From NCBI GenBank assembly GCA_027922465.2, contig BQMF02000338.1, forward strand, positions 372,001 to 436,000: a DNA stretch of 64,000 nucleotides, written 5' to 3'. The translations under genes were made by a program, and so were the position numbers. Shown in pieces: positions 23,369-34,900 of the stretch. The first letter of the stretch is position 1, and the number at the start of each line of letters is the position of its first letter. The DNA comes from Turritopsis dohrnii. Taxonomy: Eukaryota > Cnidaria > Hydrozoa > Anthoathecata > Oceaniidae. Below the pieces are notes generated by a model. It did not search any database, had not been told where the DNA came from, and was given only the letters and a program-made list of their open reading frames with translations.

Positions 23369-24108
23369 TCTTGATTGGTTGTAGTAATGTAGATTTCGGG
23401 CTCATCTTGGTTCTCAGGGGGCTTGTTTCTAGCCCTCGCTCCCTTACCAGGCTTGTTTTCTTCCTGTGGGATGTTCATTTGCTCACAGTGGACACATAGA
23501 TAGTGGAGGCCCGGTATTGATAATGGGTTGTATAAGGATTTGAATGATTTTTCATCAATATCTGTCAATAGGTCATCTTCTCTTGAGGTATTAATTAGCT
23601 GGAGCCAACATACTTCATGGACACCTTGGTCGCATATAGAACATTTGAGGAAGGGATTTTCATTAAGTGCTGTTCTATATCTCTGATTACAGAGCTGGCA
23701 ATCTTCTGGCAGGAGATTTTGAATTCTACATATGATAAGGTGAATGACGTCGGGTTTGTTCACATTGGAACAGTCAGGGATCCACAAAAAGTTTGCTGTT
23801 TCCAATAAGATGGGTTTATTCAGTCTTGAAAAGTCTTGTTTGAGTTGTGGAAGAGTTTTGCCATATTGATAGGTTTGAATGCAGAACTTTATATCTTGTG
23901 AAGGAGTTTGCAGAGACAGTTCTGCAATCAGGTCTTCAGTCTCAACTGACTTTTGGGTTTCATTGGTTCCCTGTAGCATTTGGCCATCAGTTTCACTCCC
24001 AGCGTCTATACACTTGTCCATGTTCACAAGACAAAAAACAATTGATTTTTCCAGACAACAGAGAGATTGATCCACAGTGAATCCAATGCTAGTTGGTGGT
24101 TTCAACAC
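23359..24108 (-). pseudogene. LINE ORF1 with PHD-like finger
   Basis: 249 residues. A Cys/His cluster of PHD type (CSICDQGVHEVCWLQL, then YLCVHCEQMN) lies near residues 155-215. PHD-like fingers are known in ORF1 proteins of some CR1-group LINEs. It overlaps the CCCH frame by 10 bp in a different frame. Confidence 0.7.
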
Positions 24109-24169
24109 AATTGCAGCTGTGTCAGACTGGTAGGGCTGATGACCGGTGTAAACAGCCTTTTACCGTACA

Positions 24170-25655
24170 AATGTTATTAGTTCAGCTGGTGTCTTTCTCT
24201 ATACTTTCTTTTTTCCCTTTTACTGACTTTTACTGACTGGAATAGTATATTTTAATGTCAGTATTTATTTTTATTCTACGTTTTTCAGAGAGTACAATAA
24301 CAACCTTGAAGCTTTGAAAATATGTATGGTAAACACAAAGCACAACATTTATTTTTGTAATGCTCAGCTGTTGTAGCTAGTAGTAATAATCATAAAGTTC
24401 CATGTGGAGTTTTTTGCAGGGATTGCAACGTTTGGGAAGCCACACTAATCTCTTCTTCCAGAAATATGAGCAGTAATACCAGTCACAGGGACCTACTCAA
24501 GCTGTTTCTATGGAATAGATATGTGTCGCTTTTCCCAAGCAAGCTGATTACTTTAAGAATTTTTGTGTGTATGATTTGCCTCCTTGCATGTTATATTATC
24601 CATTCTTATGAAGTTATACTGTAAAACTACAAAGTTTGCTTTGTTTTTGATCATGAATTGGTATCAAAGTTAAATGAAAAATTTTGATTGAGATCCAAGT
24701 TTGAAATGCTTGTGGAATCCAACTCAAAATATTTTTCATTTTCATAACTGTTATATGGAAGTATGATCTTCAAAAGCACAGTCATTTAACATTAAATAAT
24801 TTTAAATAATTTAGGTCACTCTTGTATCATTAGCAAATGATTAACTAAAGATTCTGCAACATTTTTAAGTCTCACGATCGTAATTAAAAAAAAAAGGTTA
24901 ACTGTTTAAGTTTAATAACATAGTTTGAATGTTGTCAGTGTTATTGTCAAAGATGGAAGAAATTTAACATCAATATCAATCATATAAAATTGTACCCACA
25001 TAAGTAAGTCTTTAAGTTTGATTTTCTTCGCAATAAATATTTTATGTGGCTTTTGAGAGTCTTCAATAATATGATAAAAAGATAACTGGTTCTAAATTCA
25101 TCTTCTTTGGCTCTTGTATTCCTGCTGAAACTAGGAAAATAGACTATGAAATGCTACCAAAAAGATGCATAAGTATGTAAGTGCTTCTCTACACATCATT
25201 TATTTCTTTATGTTTTCATAAATCTTGTCATATGCAGGACATTTTGGGTTGACTATATGGAGATGAAAACTAATCCTTTACTTATTTAAAGACAGACAAG
25301 AAGATATGAATAGAGTGTAACAATGATTACATTATTGTATTTTCATGTGTTTTTATTGTGAACCTTTTTTTATCATTTGAGATAATGCCAAAACATTGCC
25401 CAGCTTCACAAAAATATATAGATCATAAAAACGAAAGTTATTTCCAGGCTGACTTGATGGAGCCATACTAATCAACCATGCAAAGGTTGCCTTGGTAAAA
25501 CTAAAGAAAAAAAACAATTTACAAATTGTCCTTTTATAACTCAGAATGTTGTCAAGACTGTTAGATTTGTCGAACTGACTCAACTTTCAGAGAGCAAATT
25601 GTATCAGGAATTTTGAACTGGGTTGTTTGCTATTATATTTTCTTTTCTTTCACTT
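24170..25655. other. AT-rich intergenic region, possibly CARF promoter and 5' UTR
   Basis: No coding exon is supported. A splice acceptor (TTTCACTTAG, AG at 25654-25655) just before the CARF start codon implies a non-coding first exon somewhere in this stretch, which I could not place. Confidence 0.45.
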
Positions 25656-25669
25656 AGCATTGACATGTT

Positions 25670-27006
25670 ATGAATAAAGGTAGTATTAAAACCAAAATGC
25701 AAAATCACCAATGTGAAATAAAGCAAACACTTGCAGAAAAAGAATCTGAAGTTCTCTCACTGATTATTTCTAACAATGATCAGCCTTCTGGGAAGGATAT
25801 CATCACCAATCTCACTGATCTTTCTACTGGTCAAGTTTTACAGGCTGCCCAATTAAATCCAAATATATCTGACGATTCGACATTAAAACAAGATGAATTT
25901 GTAACAACAAATCTGAATGAGGGTACATGCAAAGCAGTGTATCAAATCGATACTGATGAAAGTTCAAACTTTGTGGCTGTTAAAACAAACGTGATTGAAA
26001 ATGCACCGACTGAAGGTGCTGACATGCGAATACAAGAAAACACGTCTGACAAAATGCCCCTTATTGGAGAAAATGAAACTGCAATCAAAAATGTTGAAAA
26101 TGAGCAGGAGATTTCATGTGTTGATGAAAACCAGAAAATCATAAATATTGACAGTGATGGAACAGCCACAATAGAGTTTAATGCAGCTGATGCATCTTGG
26201 ATCACTCTGTTAGATAAATTTGAATACATTCTGAATGAAGATCGTATACGTGGTTATATTGATGGTGAAAAAAATTTCTTGTGTTTGTGGGAACGCTTTC
26301 AAACATCCACTATGTCATCGTTTTGTGTACGGAGCAGTGACAAATTCTATAAAAATGCAGAGGAAGGAGACGATTGTGTTATTTATGGCCGTGTGTTAAA
26401 AGGTGCTGCAAAATGGAGCCGTTTGCCATTGGTTCCCTTTGATGGTGTACCTTTTGTTTTCATGGACCGTAAATACTTCGGATGCCGGTAAGTATCTAGC
26501 AGACTTTATGCAAGTTTCGATATTCTTAGAAATTCGTTAAGTAATTTGAGTGGTTTATTTATTATATTCTCCTTGGTACCAACCTAGGGCATTGCCAGTG
26601 AGCCAGCAGGGCGGTCCACAACCAGTGGACAAGCCGGGCGCCGACTTTGACGTAAGGGCCTCACATTTTGAGTTGTAGACTTTTAAGTGCTACTATTACT
26701 GTGAGAGATCCAACGCTGGAATCGGCCGCACATTGTCGTTTGGCAAGCTAGGCGTTATGGGATCTAAGTTTACCCTCACCCCGACCACTATGCTTGAGGA
26801 CGAACTAGTACTGGCAGACTAGACTTCCACACAGCTCGGATAGATGTTGTTATTTGTCCATTGTGTGCACCACAAGTACTATTATGAAGTATTGTGATAT
26901 TGCACAGATAGACCCTTGAAACGTCCGTCCTGTGGATTGAACCTCCACCGTTCGGAAATTTAGCCTCTGAGTAGCCAGATTACAGGTGCACGCCACTACA
27001 CCCAGC

Positions 27007-27053
<47 letters not shown>

Positions 27054-28583
27054 GTTATGGTGGTCCTGAACGACGTAATCGACACAAAGGTTTGTTGGGT
27101 TCCTCCCGAAATGGACACAGTCTGAAAGTAGGTTGTCCAGCCGAAGCAGAAGTTGTTGAGGTATAAAAGATAATCATATAAAGGCATCTTCCAAATTTCG
27201 GTGTTTCAGGGGAATCCTCAGGATATCTTTATAATCTTGATAATTCGCACTTTAAGTAATTTCTTTGTTTGTTTGTTTTTCGCAATTGTAATGTTATGAC
27301 AACCCTGTCGAATTGTATGGCTAAAGCTCCGACTACAATATGCCACAATAATTCTCAATGCAAATGATAGAAATTTGTCTTCCATAGTGAAGACCAGGTC
27401 TTACTCAAATTAAATGCTCACAAAAAATACCTTAGAGATTAATTCGGATTAATAAATCTCGCGAAAATTTCCCTGTATATTTCATTGTTTTCTTCAGGTA
27501 TGGAGAGTACCGGAGTTAATGCTGTCCGAGAAAATCCACTCGAACCGCGAAAAACGTCGAGTTAAACAGAAACTTTTATCGCAAGTTCACTCGTACATCC
27601 TTTTAGAAAAATTTGCCCGGAGATATTATGTCACCCTACCATTGATCAGCAACCATCAAAATCATCCGGTGCTAGACACGGAAGCCGGCCGACTTAAGTA
27701 TCTGCACCCTAGGATTATAGAGAAGATTTATGAATACGTCAATCAAGGAATATTCGAAAAACAAGTGATTAAGTATATGCTGGGGAAATTCGTACAAGAG
27801 TTCCAATCGGAACTTGGTGTCGAAATTCGTTCGACCGATCGCTCCTTCTATCCAACCGATCGAGACATCGGTAATCACATTCGTAACGCCCGAAAGGCGA
27901 ATAAACAGGAGGATTTAGCCTCTGTTACAGATGCAGTGACAAATAAGGAAGCCATCTTGACTGTGAGTAACGATGTGCCATACAGTACAGAAGTGGTTTC
28001 CAGCAGTTTGCCGGAAATTATCGTGTCGAACGAAGTCAGTTATCTATCAACCAATGAGGATGGTATCATTACAGAAACTACGGGCGTCGTTTCAACGCCC
28101 TTTTCTCAGGACAATACAAATTATGACGAAAATGTCGATACTGACTCCTACATCGCCAACACTGACGTCGGCACGGTAGCAATTGACGGCATTATTCCTA
28201 GTGACGTGATGGAGTATTACCAGACAGAAAATAGTAGTGCTGCGTCCATCGACAGTGCTATGAAACTGTTATTAGAGCCTTGCAAACGGAATGCTAAGAA
28301 AAGGGAAGGTAAATGGCCGCTAAAGCCTTCGAAACTCAACCGAAAGCAAAGAGACTTGAAAATACTATTACGCGAAGAAATTCAAAAGAGCTTCGCCGTG
28401 ATGAATGTTGCAATTCAAGAAGAAGCTGATGAATCCAAACTACATAATATCTTAAAGAAAGTAAAAAGCTTACAACATTTTGTTGAAGGACGTAATAGCG
28501 CCCCTACCAGGCGTAGTGGGCGTAGAAGGACTGGTATTCATGCCATGGTGCACTTAGGAAGCACTGATGACAAGGATTTGTAG
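25670..28583 (+). CDS. CARF: CARF-like transcription factor (ALS2CR8 family)
   Basis: Three exons join in frame: 25670-26487, 27055-27160 and 27498-28583, about 669 residues. The start ATG follows an in-frame stop and a 5' UTR splice acceptor. The first 170 residues are acidic and disordered. Then comes the conserved block: WERFQTSTMSSF, WSRLPLVPFDGVPFVFMDRKYFGC, continuing in the small exon with GGPERRNRHKG and LKVGCPAEAEV. The third exon carries the HPRIIEKIYEYVNQG and RSFYPTDRDIGNHIRNA blocks. As I recall the calcium-response factor CARF family, these blocks and their order match it; mammalian CARF binds a calcium-response element and activates neuronal genes. The C-terminus is basic (RRSGRRRTG). 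The middle exon was placed by its splice sites and by how well it continues the domain. Confidence 0.75.
26577..27004 (-). repeat. Possible pol III-derived (SINE-like) repeat with 7SL/Alu-like head
   Basis: Lies in the first CARF coding intron and is GC-rich against AT-rich surroundings. On the minus strand it starts near 27004 with GGGTGTAGTGGCGTGCACCT, then GTAATCTGGCTACTCAGAGGC. This resembles the 5' Alu domain of 7SL RNA and Alu. GGTTCAATCC, a good B-box match, follows at 26943-26934. The rest shows no 7SL S domain that I can see. Both resemblances were judged by eye. Confidence 0.4.
27007..27053 (+). repeat. (TTTA)n microsatellite next to a splice acceptor
   Basis: About eleven TTTA units end in TTTAG, which is the 3' splice site of the small CARF exon (exon starts at 27055). 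Confidence 0.9.
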
Positions 28584-28947
28584 ATAATAGATTCGAACCA
28601 AGTAAACCTGAAATCTCTTTTTTTCTCCTTATTAGGTGGATAACCGGAAATTAGTTTTAAACGCCGTGTTATGACCTAGCAAACATGAATGCTCTCTTTT
28701 TCAAAATAGACTTTGGAGAATTTTTGTTTATACACCGTGTTAATGCCTAGTTATTAAGTTCATACGAGCAACAAAGAAGCAGATAACCTCGTTTCCAACA
28801 TTGGTGTTAGCTGAAGATGAGTGCACGACCACCCGCTGTTCCAAGTTTTGATAGTTCAGCATGATTTTAGAAATAAGATGGCGGCATTTTATGCGAAGAT
28901 GTAAGAGAGCACGAATATAGGGGCTTAGGGAGCCCTTCACAAATAAA

Positions 28948-31900
28948 ATGGTTTTCTATTTCATTTTGACTTTCATCTTCGTTTCTGGTTATCATGCAGA
29001 CAGTGGTCACGTGATCAATGAAACCTCCAGTTAGTATCAGTTGCTTCTTGTATTGACTTATTTACTCAACAATGAAGTAGAAAGGAATACTTACTGTGCT
29101 TACGATGACAATCGGACAGATTGGTGGAATAATAATTTTTTTCCAAAGACACCCGGGGCTGGAAACTGTCAACAGGATAACCTCGCTTTTTAAGTGGAGT
29201 ATTAGCTTATTTTTGGGGGGTTTTTGAACGCATGTTTCGTAATATATAATCTGACCAGTGGCTAAACATGGCTCTCTCGTATTTCATCTCAAACTTCCAT
29301 CCTCAGATTCTTCTGGAAAAATGTTTGAATATTAAGTTCATTTGGTCTATACTCAATAGAACTAATAGCTGTCTTCTGCCTGTTTTTTTTGTCTAAAATT
29401 CGAAGCGTCTTCGGTCCCAGAGCCTCTTCAATTTAAAAAGGGACTGCAACTATGACTTCAATGAAGACACTAAGAGAAGCTTTTTGACCGTATTTTCAAA
29501 CCCAATCAGGTTACGTGAAAGATGTGGACCGTTTGGGAGACCTGATCGAAAAGAAAGGAGAAGAGATTGACCGCATCGCCAATCTTATAGCTAACAGTAC
29601 AGATCATATGGAAGAAGATATTGAAAGAAATGGAATAAATATCGACAGCCCTACAGCCAACCGATTGATTGAAGAAGGCAGCAAGCGGGTGGAGGCGGTT
29701 AGTGATGCGATGGATAGTGAAGTGGAGAAAAGAGGTATGACCTTTAGATTTCATGAAATTCCTCAGTTCAATATCGCAAACAACTTTTCAAAATAATTTG
29801 AGTTTTATCTATTTTATTAAGGCTGAAATATTTCGCTACGCCATAGTAAAATAAGATATTTAATGCGCACACGAAAAAACGCCTGCTGCTTGTCGTGACA
29901 TTTTCCTTGTCAAAGAAGTACATATGTGAATCATTCTTTCAGGGAGTTTAGTTGAAACTCAAGTGACCGGTACAAAACACAATATCATATTAGCTGATGG
30001 CGAAAATATTGAAAGCAGCGGTGAAAATCCTATCGATGCTATCGGCAGGAAGGTCGATGAGCAAGGTATATAAAACTAGCAGAAAAACCACAGAAATCGA
30101 GCTTTCTTATAAAAGTATAAATTTTATCATTAGGAAACAGGGTGGAAAAAATCGGCAAATACATCGAAGATAATACACGAAGTATTATTCCGCGTTATTT
30201 GAAGAATCGTGCGTACAGGTTACAAGAAAGAAATTTGTTATATGACCGTTACGCGAAGGCGAAGCGACGCTCTGATGTAGACGCGGATGACGGAAGAGCG
30301 AAAGTGATTGTTCCAGTGCAGAAGAAAAAACTTGAGAAACTTCTGCTTTTTTATTACATGAAAAACAAATACCCTGATTATGTAAACCATTTACTGGAAC
30401 AGGTACAGAGCTCTCCTTCGCACTCATCGATCGAAAACTTGAAGAGCATGTTAGAAGATTTAAGCAAAGATGGAGGACGAAATACGTCACTCGCCGAAGA
30501 TTTGCAGAAGTTTATATTGCCAAAAACAGACGCAGACTCGATTAACCAAGAAGAAAGAATCGATAATGCTATGTCGAACTTGATAGGAGAAGAAATAAAG
30601 AGTCATTCAGGAATTTCTGAAAACATAAAAACTGACGAAGATTTGAATGTCGACTTAAAAGATAATCGTAAAGATAAAATCCAAGATGGCGGTATGCCGA
30701 AAGAAGAGGTGAGTAGTGAGAGACGAGACGATACTGTTCGTGATGTAGACGAAACTGTTCGTGATGCCGACGGGGAAAATCAAACGAAACTACAAGAATA
30801 CCTGAGTAAAGAAAAACCAGGACCAGATCGTTGCAAGAACGGTGTGAAATGTGCTGTCAAAGAGCTGATTGGACTTTTAGATAAAATGTTCTTCCATGTC
30901 CATTCTCCTTCTGATGAATCTGCTGTCAAGACGGAAATGCCTAGTGTTAGCCGTAGCAAACACGATCCTTACGCGACTATTGGTCATGCAGCGAAACAAC
31001 ATATTCATGAACATGATGAATACCATTTAGATGATTCGATGCATCATGTAGAGCATCACGGTAAACAAGTATATCTCATTTGTTATAGATAGTAAAAAGT
31101 CGAACTGTTTCTTAACGTTTGCTTCGGATAACAAAACAGCCTGAACAGAGACTGTGAACTCGCAATTAAAGAAGAGTGTTACTGAGCATATACAAGACAT
31201 CGTTTTATTTGTTAGTAGTATTTGATATGCTTTGATATAGGTCATCATTTTAAAGAATACTTTCATAATCCACACGCAGAGCATACCTACACCCACCACG
31301 ATGAAGACCACAATGAAGAAGGTCACCCTGAGGGAGAGCCATCCACATCTAACAACGGTAAATACCATTTATCAGGAACACCAATCAGGTAACAAAATCA
31401 AAGTAGTGAAAGAGTGTGAATGCAGTGAATTAAGAGAAGCGCGGAAATTTTGACGATGAAGAAAAAGAAGGAGGAAAACATTTTATTAGTGTTGCTTCTT
31501 AATAGTTCTGTTGCACCCTGGGAATAAGTTAGTATTTCAAAATTTTTGTAATTTTTCCCCCTCGCATTGTGTACGATTTCACTTTGTCTTAGAAGGGAAC
31601 GTGCTTGACGAGTCGGCTGAGTTAGAACATATGATTCATAGCATACCAGATTTGCATTCAGTGAATTTTGGGGACAATGTACATAACTCGGTGCCCCACC
31701 ACTTTCAAATATTACACCACAACGAAGAAGTACAGCGTGAACGTGAAAAAGAAGAAGAAAAAGAAAGACAAAGATTGCATATGGAAGCATTACGTCATCA
31801 TAAACAGGAAGAAAGAGAACGGCAGCGCCACGAGCAAGATGGCAGAATGCATCAAGCGAGCAGCCATCATCATCATCATCCATTGGGATATAACTTGCAT

Positions 31901-34900
31901 CATCTACATTATCTGCATCATTTTGACGGCCATCATGGTGTCGGAACTGGAATGCATCATTTCCATGACAACGAAAAGCACAACGAACATACTGATAGTG
32001 AGTTTGACCAAGGTGTTGCCTCAAATTCAAAAAGTCGCCCGGCCACTCCTGTTGACGCGATTTCGAGAAGCATGGATAGTTACAAACCTTACGAATACCA
32101 TGACGACGATGAAGATGATCATCACGATCACCATGACGACCATAAGCACAAGATCTCATCGGAGCATAAAAGATTACACCGTATCCATAAACATCTTCAC
32201 CATAGCGACAATCCCATCGTGCATATCGACCACGATGACGAGTATGATGAAGATCCAGGTAAGAACTTCAAATCGATCTTAAATAGCAAATGAGATAAAC
32301 GTAATTAACAAGTGAGATAACAGAGATCTCTTTTTTTTCTTACATATCTCTACATAACTATTATTTTAAACTGAACGATATGTTCATCTTCTTTTATGAT
32401 TACCAATATTTTGAAAAACTTTAAAGACTAAATAAGCTTGCATGAATAGACCTTTTCGAAAAATAACATCACAACATCCAAAATCCATCCATTCTCCTTG
32501 ATGCTTGCATAGTAGTGTGTAGCGAAAGATGCTCTTACTTAAATTGTGACAGGCAAAACCTACCTTACACTATAGGCGAAAATATTCACAATACGCACGA
32601 AATGATAATGAACCAAGGATCTCATGTAGCGGTACACGAAAATCCATACGTTGAATATGATAACGATGACAGGATTCCTATTCCAGACGTCGTGCATGAA
32701 GGCCCGATCTCAACTGTGCCAGTTTTTGATGAACATTTCAGAGGGCCTGGTATACATGACACATCTGATGTGCACTTTGAAGAAGAGATGGATGCAGGGC
32801 ATTATAGAAGAAAAAGAAATGTACCTGTTCCACACCAAGGTGATAAATTAATGCTAATACTCCTATCATATCAATGCTTGCCTCGTAATAATGTTTCCTT
32901 CAGGTACCATCACTATTATTCAACTCGACAATTAACTCGACAATTAACTCGACAATTAAAGTGAATTGATAGACAGGAAGTGGCTATAATTTTGCAAATT
33001 TAATATAAAAATTGTACTCTTGAAAATATTGCCACAATCTATGCTTCTTGTAATTTAAGTACCAGATGCTTATGTATCCCAAGATGCTTTTGTTAAACGA
33101 GGAGACCCGTACGCAACTATTGGTCATTACCCAGAATATCATATGGATATTGGTGGATTGGAGCACGAATATGTGGAAGAAGGTCATCATTGTGGAAGTT
33201 ACGGGTGGGATCCGTCACCTGAACATCATGAACATCACCACTCCGGTGGAGAACATCATGGATGTGGAGGAGAACACATGGGCGAAGTTCATGGATTTGG
33301 ATATGGTCATCACGGAGACCATCATTCTGAACATCACAATGATGAAGACCATGAAGATCATGATAATCACCATGGTAACCACTTTGGCGGTCATTTTAGC
33401 GGCGGATACGGAAGGCATGGTCACCACCGTGGCTTTGTGAACCGTCGCATAGGTTTTTCGTTCGGTAATGATCACGAAGTGATTCACAACTTTCATGAAC
33501 ATTCTTACAGAAGGCATCACAACAAGGAGTCAGGTATGCTGTATGCTGGAATATCTTCTTTTGAAAGATCATTTCAATTGATATGTGTAGCAGTTTGTTA
33601 TAAGCATGATATATTAGCAATGTTTACAAAAATTTAGAGGAAGACGATGAAGGTGAATATGGGGAAGATGACCACGGCGATCATGGTCATCACATTCACG
33701 AACCAAACCCCGAACCAAATCACTTTAACGAACATATCCATCCTGCCATTCCTCATCTGTATGAGCAAGTCGAGCATGAACCATGGGTCTACGGAAATTA
33801 TGGTCATCACGGGCATCTTCACAACCATCACCATGACTACGAAGACCACAGACACGCCAGCCATCATCATCACCCGGAACCCGAACCGGAACACCAGGAT
33901 GACCATGACCACGATGAACATCGAATTGTACACATTGGATTTGAACATGGTGATTATCATAAACGAGGTAAGATTTCAATAACGGGTGTAGCATTGTAAA
34001 GGTGAACATAACATAAAAATATCTACCTTGCCATCAACATAAAAATATCTACCTTGCTATCAATTGCAATTGCTAGCGACATTTTGATATGCTTTTATTT
34101 CTAGACGTGACGAATGTCTCACACAAGACAATGGAAAATCGAATTGGTAACCGAACATTTTTATAATAATATATTGTATTGAAAACAGTTATTACGGTAG
34201 CAGCGTAAGCGAATACCGTATTAAAACACCCTTGGACTCCTACTACTACTACTACTCCTACTACTACTCCGGCCGAAACGGCAGTTTTTAGCCTACGATT
34301 TAGAGTATGCGAGTCCCCACTAAAAACTCAATATACATTCTAATGAACGAACGCAGCCTTTTGAATTTTCGAAGGTTTTCAATCACATACATTTAAAATA
34401 CGTTTTCTTTGATATTTTATCACTTAATTGATGAAGGAATGGATATTAATCAAATAGGTCTACGTAAAACTGGGACTTTTAGTTACTTTTATGGTACTGA
34501 ATCAATGAACTTTGGCACTTGAAAATAGATATGTTTTTCGTGTCAGTAAAGCACAGATCAGATTTTCTTATTACTTTCTACGTTTGTTAGCTATCTGTTC
34601 TGTCTTTGAACATCAAGGTTTTCAAAAATCGAGTTAAAAAAAGGCAGTTATCTGTTTGAATTCATTTTCGGTTTCAAAAAATTATAATTCAAAACATACA
34701 TTTTTTTTTCGAAGAAACGCGTTTTTTTTCTACATAAGTTCTTATAAAAAAACGTACGTTATAAACAGCTCATGCATGTATAATTCTTTTGTCTTGAGTT
34801 AGTAATTTTAAACATTATAATATCGTTTATGCCTGTTTTCCACCAGTAAGATATCTCAAGAAATAACGTTTACAGAACGTTTAAGAACTTTAAGTAAAAT

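Larger units (their letters stand above)
16600..24130 (-). mobile_element. LINE (CR1-like), internally deleted and split by a DNA transposon
   Basis: On the minus strand the LINE runs from ORF1 (about 24108) to the C-terminal tail of ORF2 (about 16600). It is interrupted by the element at 17688-22556. Order: PHD-like ORF1 (24108-23359), CCCH zinc-finger frame (23368-22664), start of the endonuclease (about 22690-22557), DNA transposon, rest of the endonuclease (17687-17132 and degraded to about 17000), then directly the RT C-terminal tail (about 16930-16600). The palm of the reverse transcriptase is absent. Outer borders are approximate, since I did not find the LINE's own target duplication. 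Confidence 0.85.

Noticed and set aside
25670..26491. Reading the first CARF exon as a complete 273-residue gene
   Set aside because: Its stop codon (TAA) lies inside a GTAAGT splice donor, and the conserved domain continues in exons at 27055 and 27498.
26577..27004. A functional 7SL RNA gene
   Set aside because: Only the head resembles 7SL. I see no S domain or terminator run, so a repeat is the safer call.
31398..32159. Long minus-strand frames opposite the His-rich exons (also at 33215-33960)
   Set aside because: They are shadows caused by the repetitive CAT/GAT codons of the real plus-strand exons. The plus-strand frames have the splice signals and phase chain.
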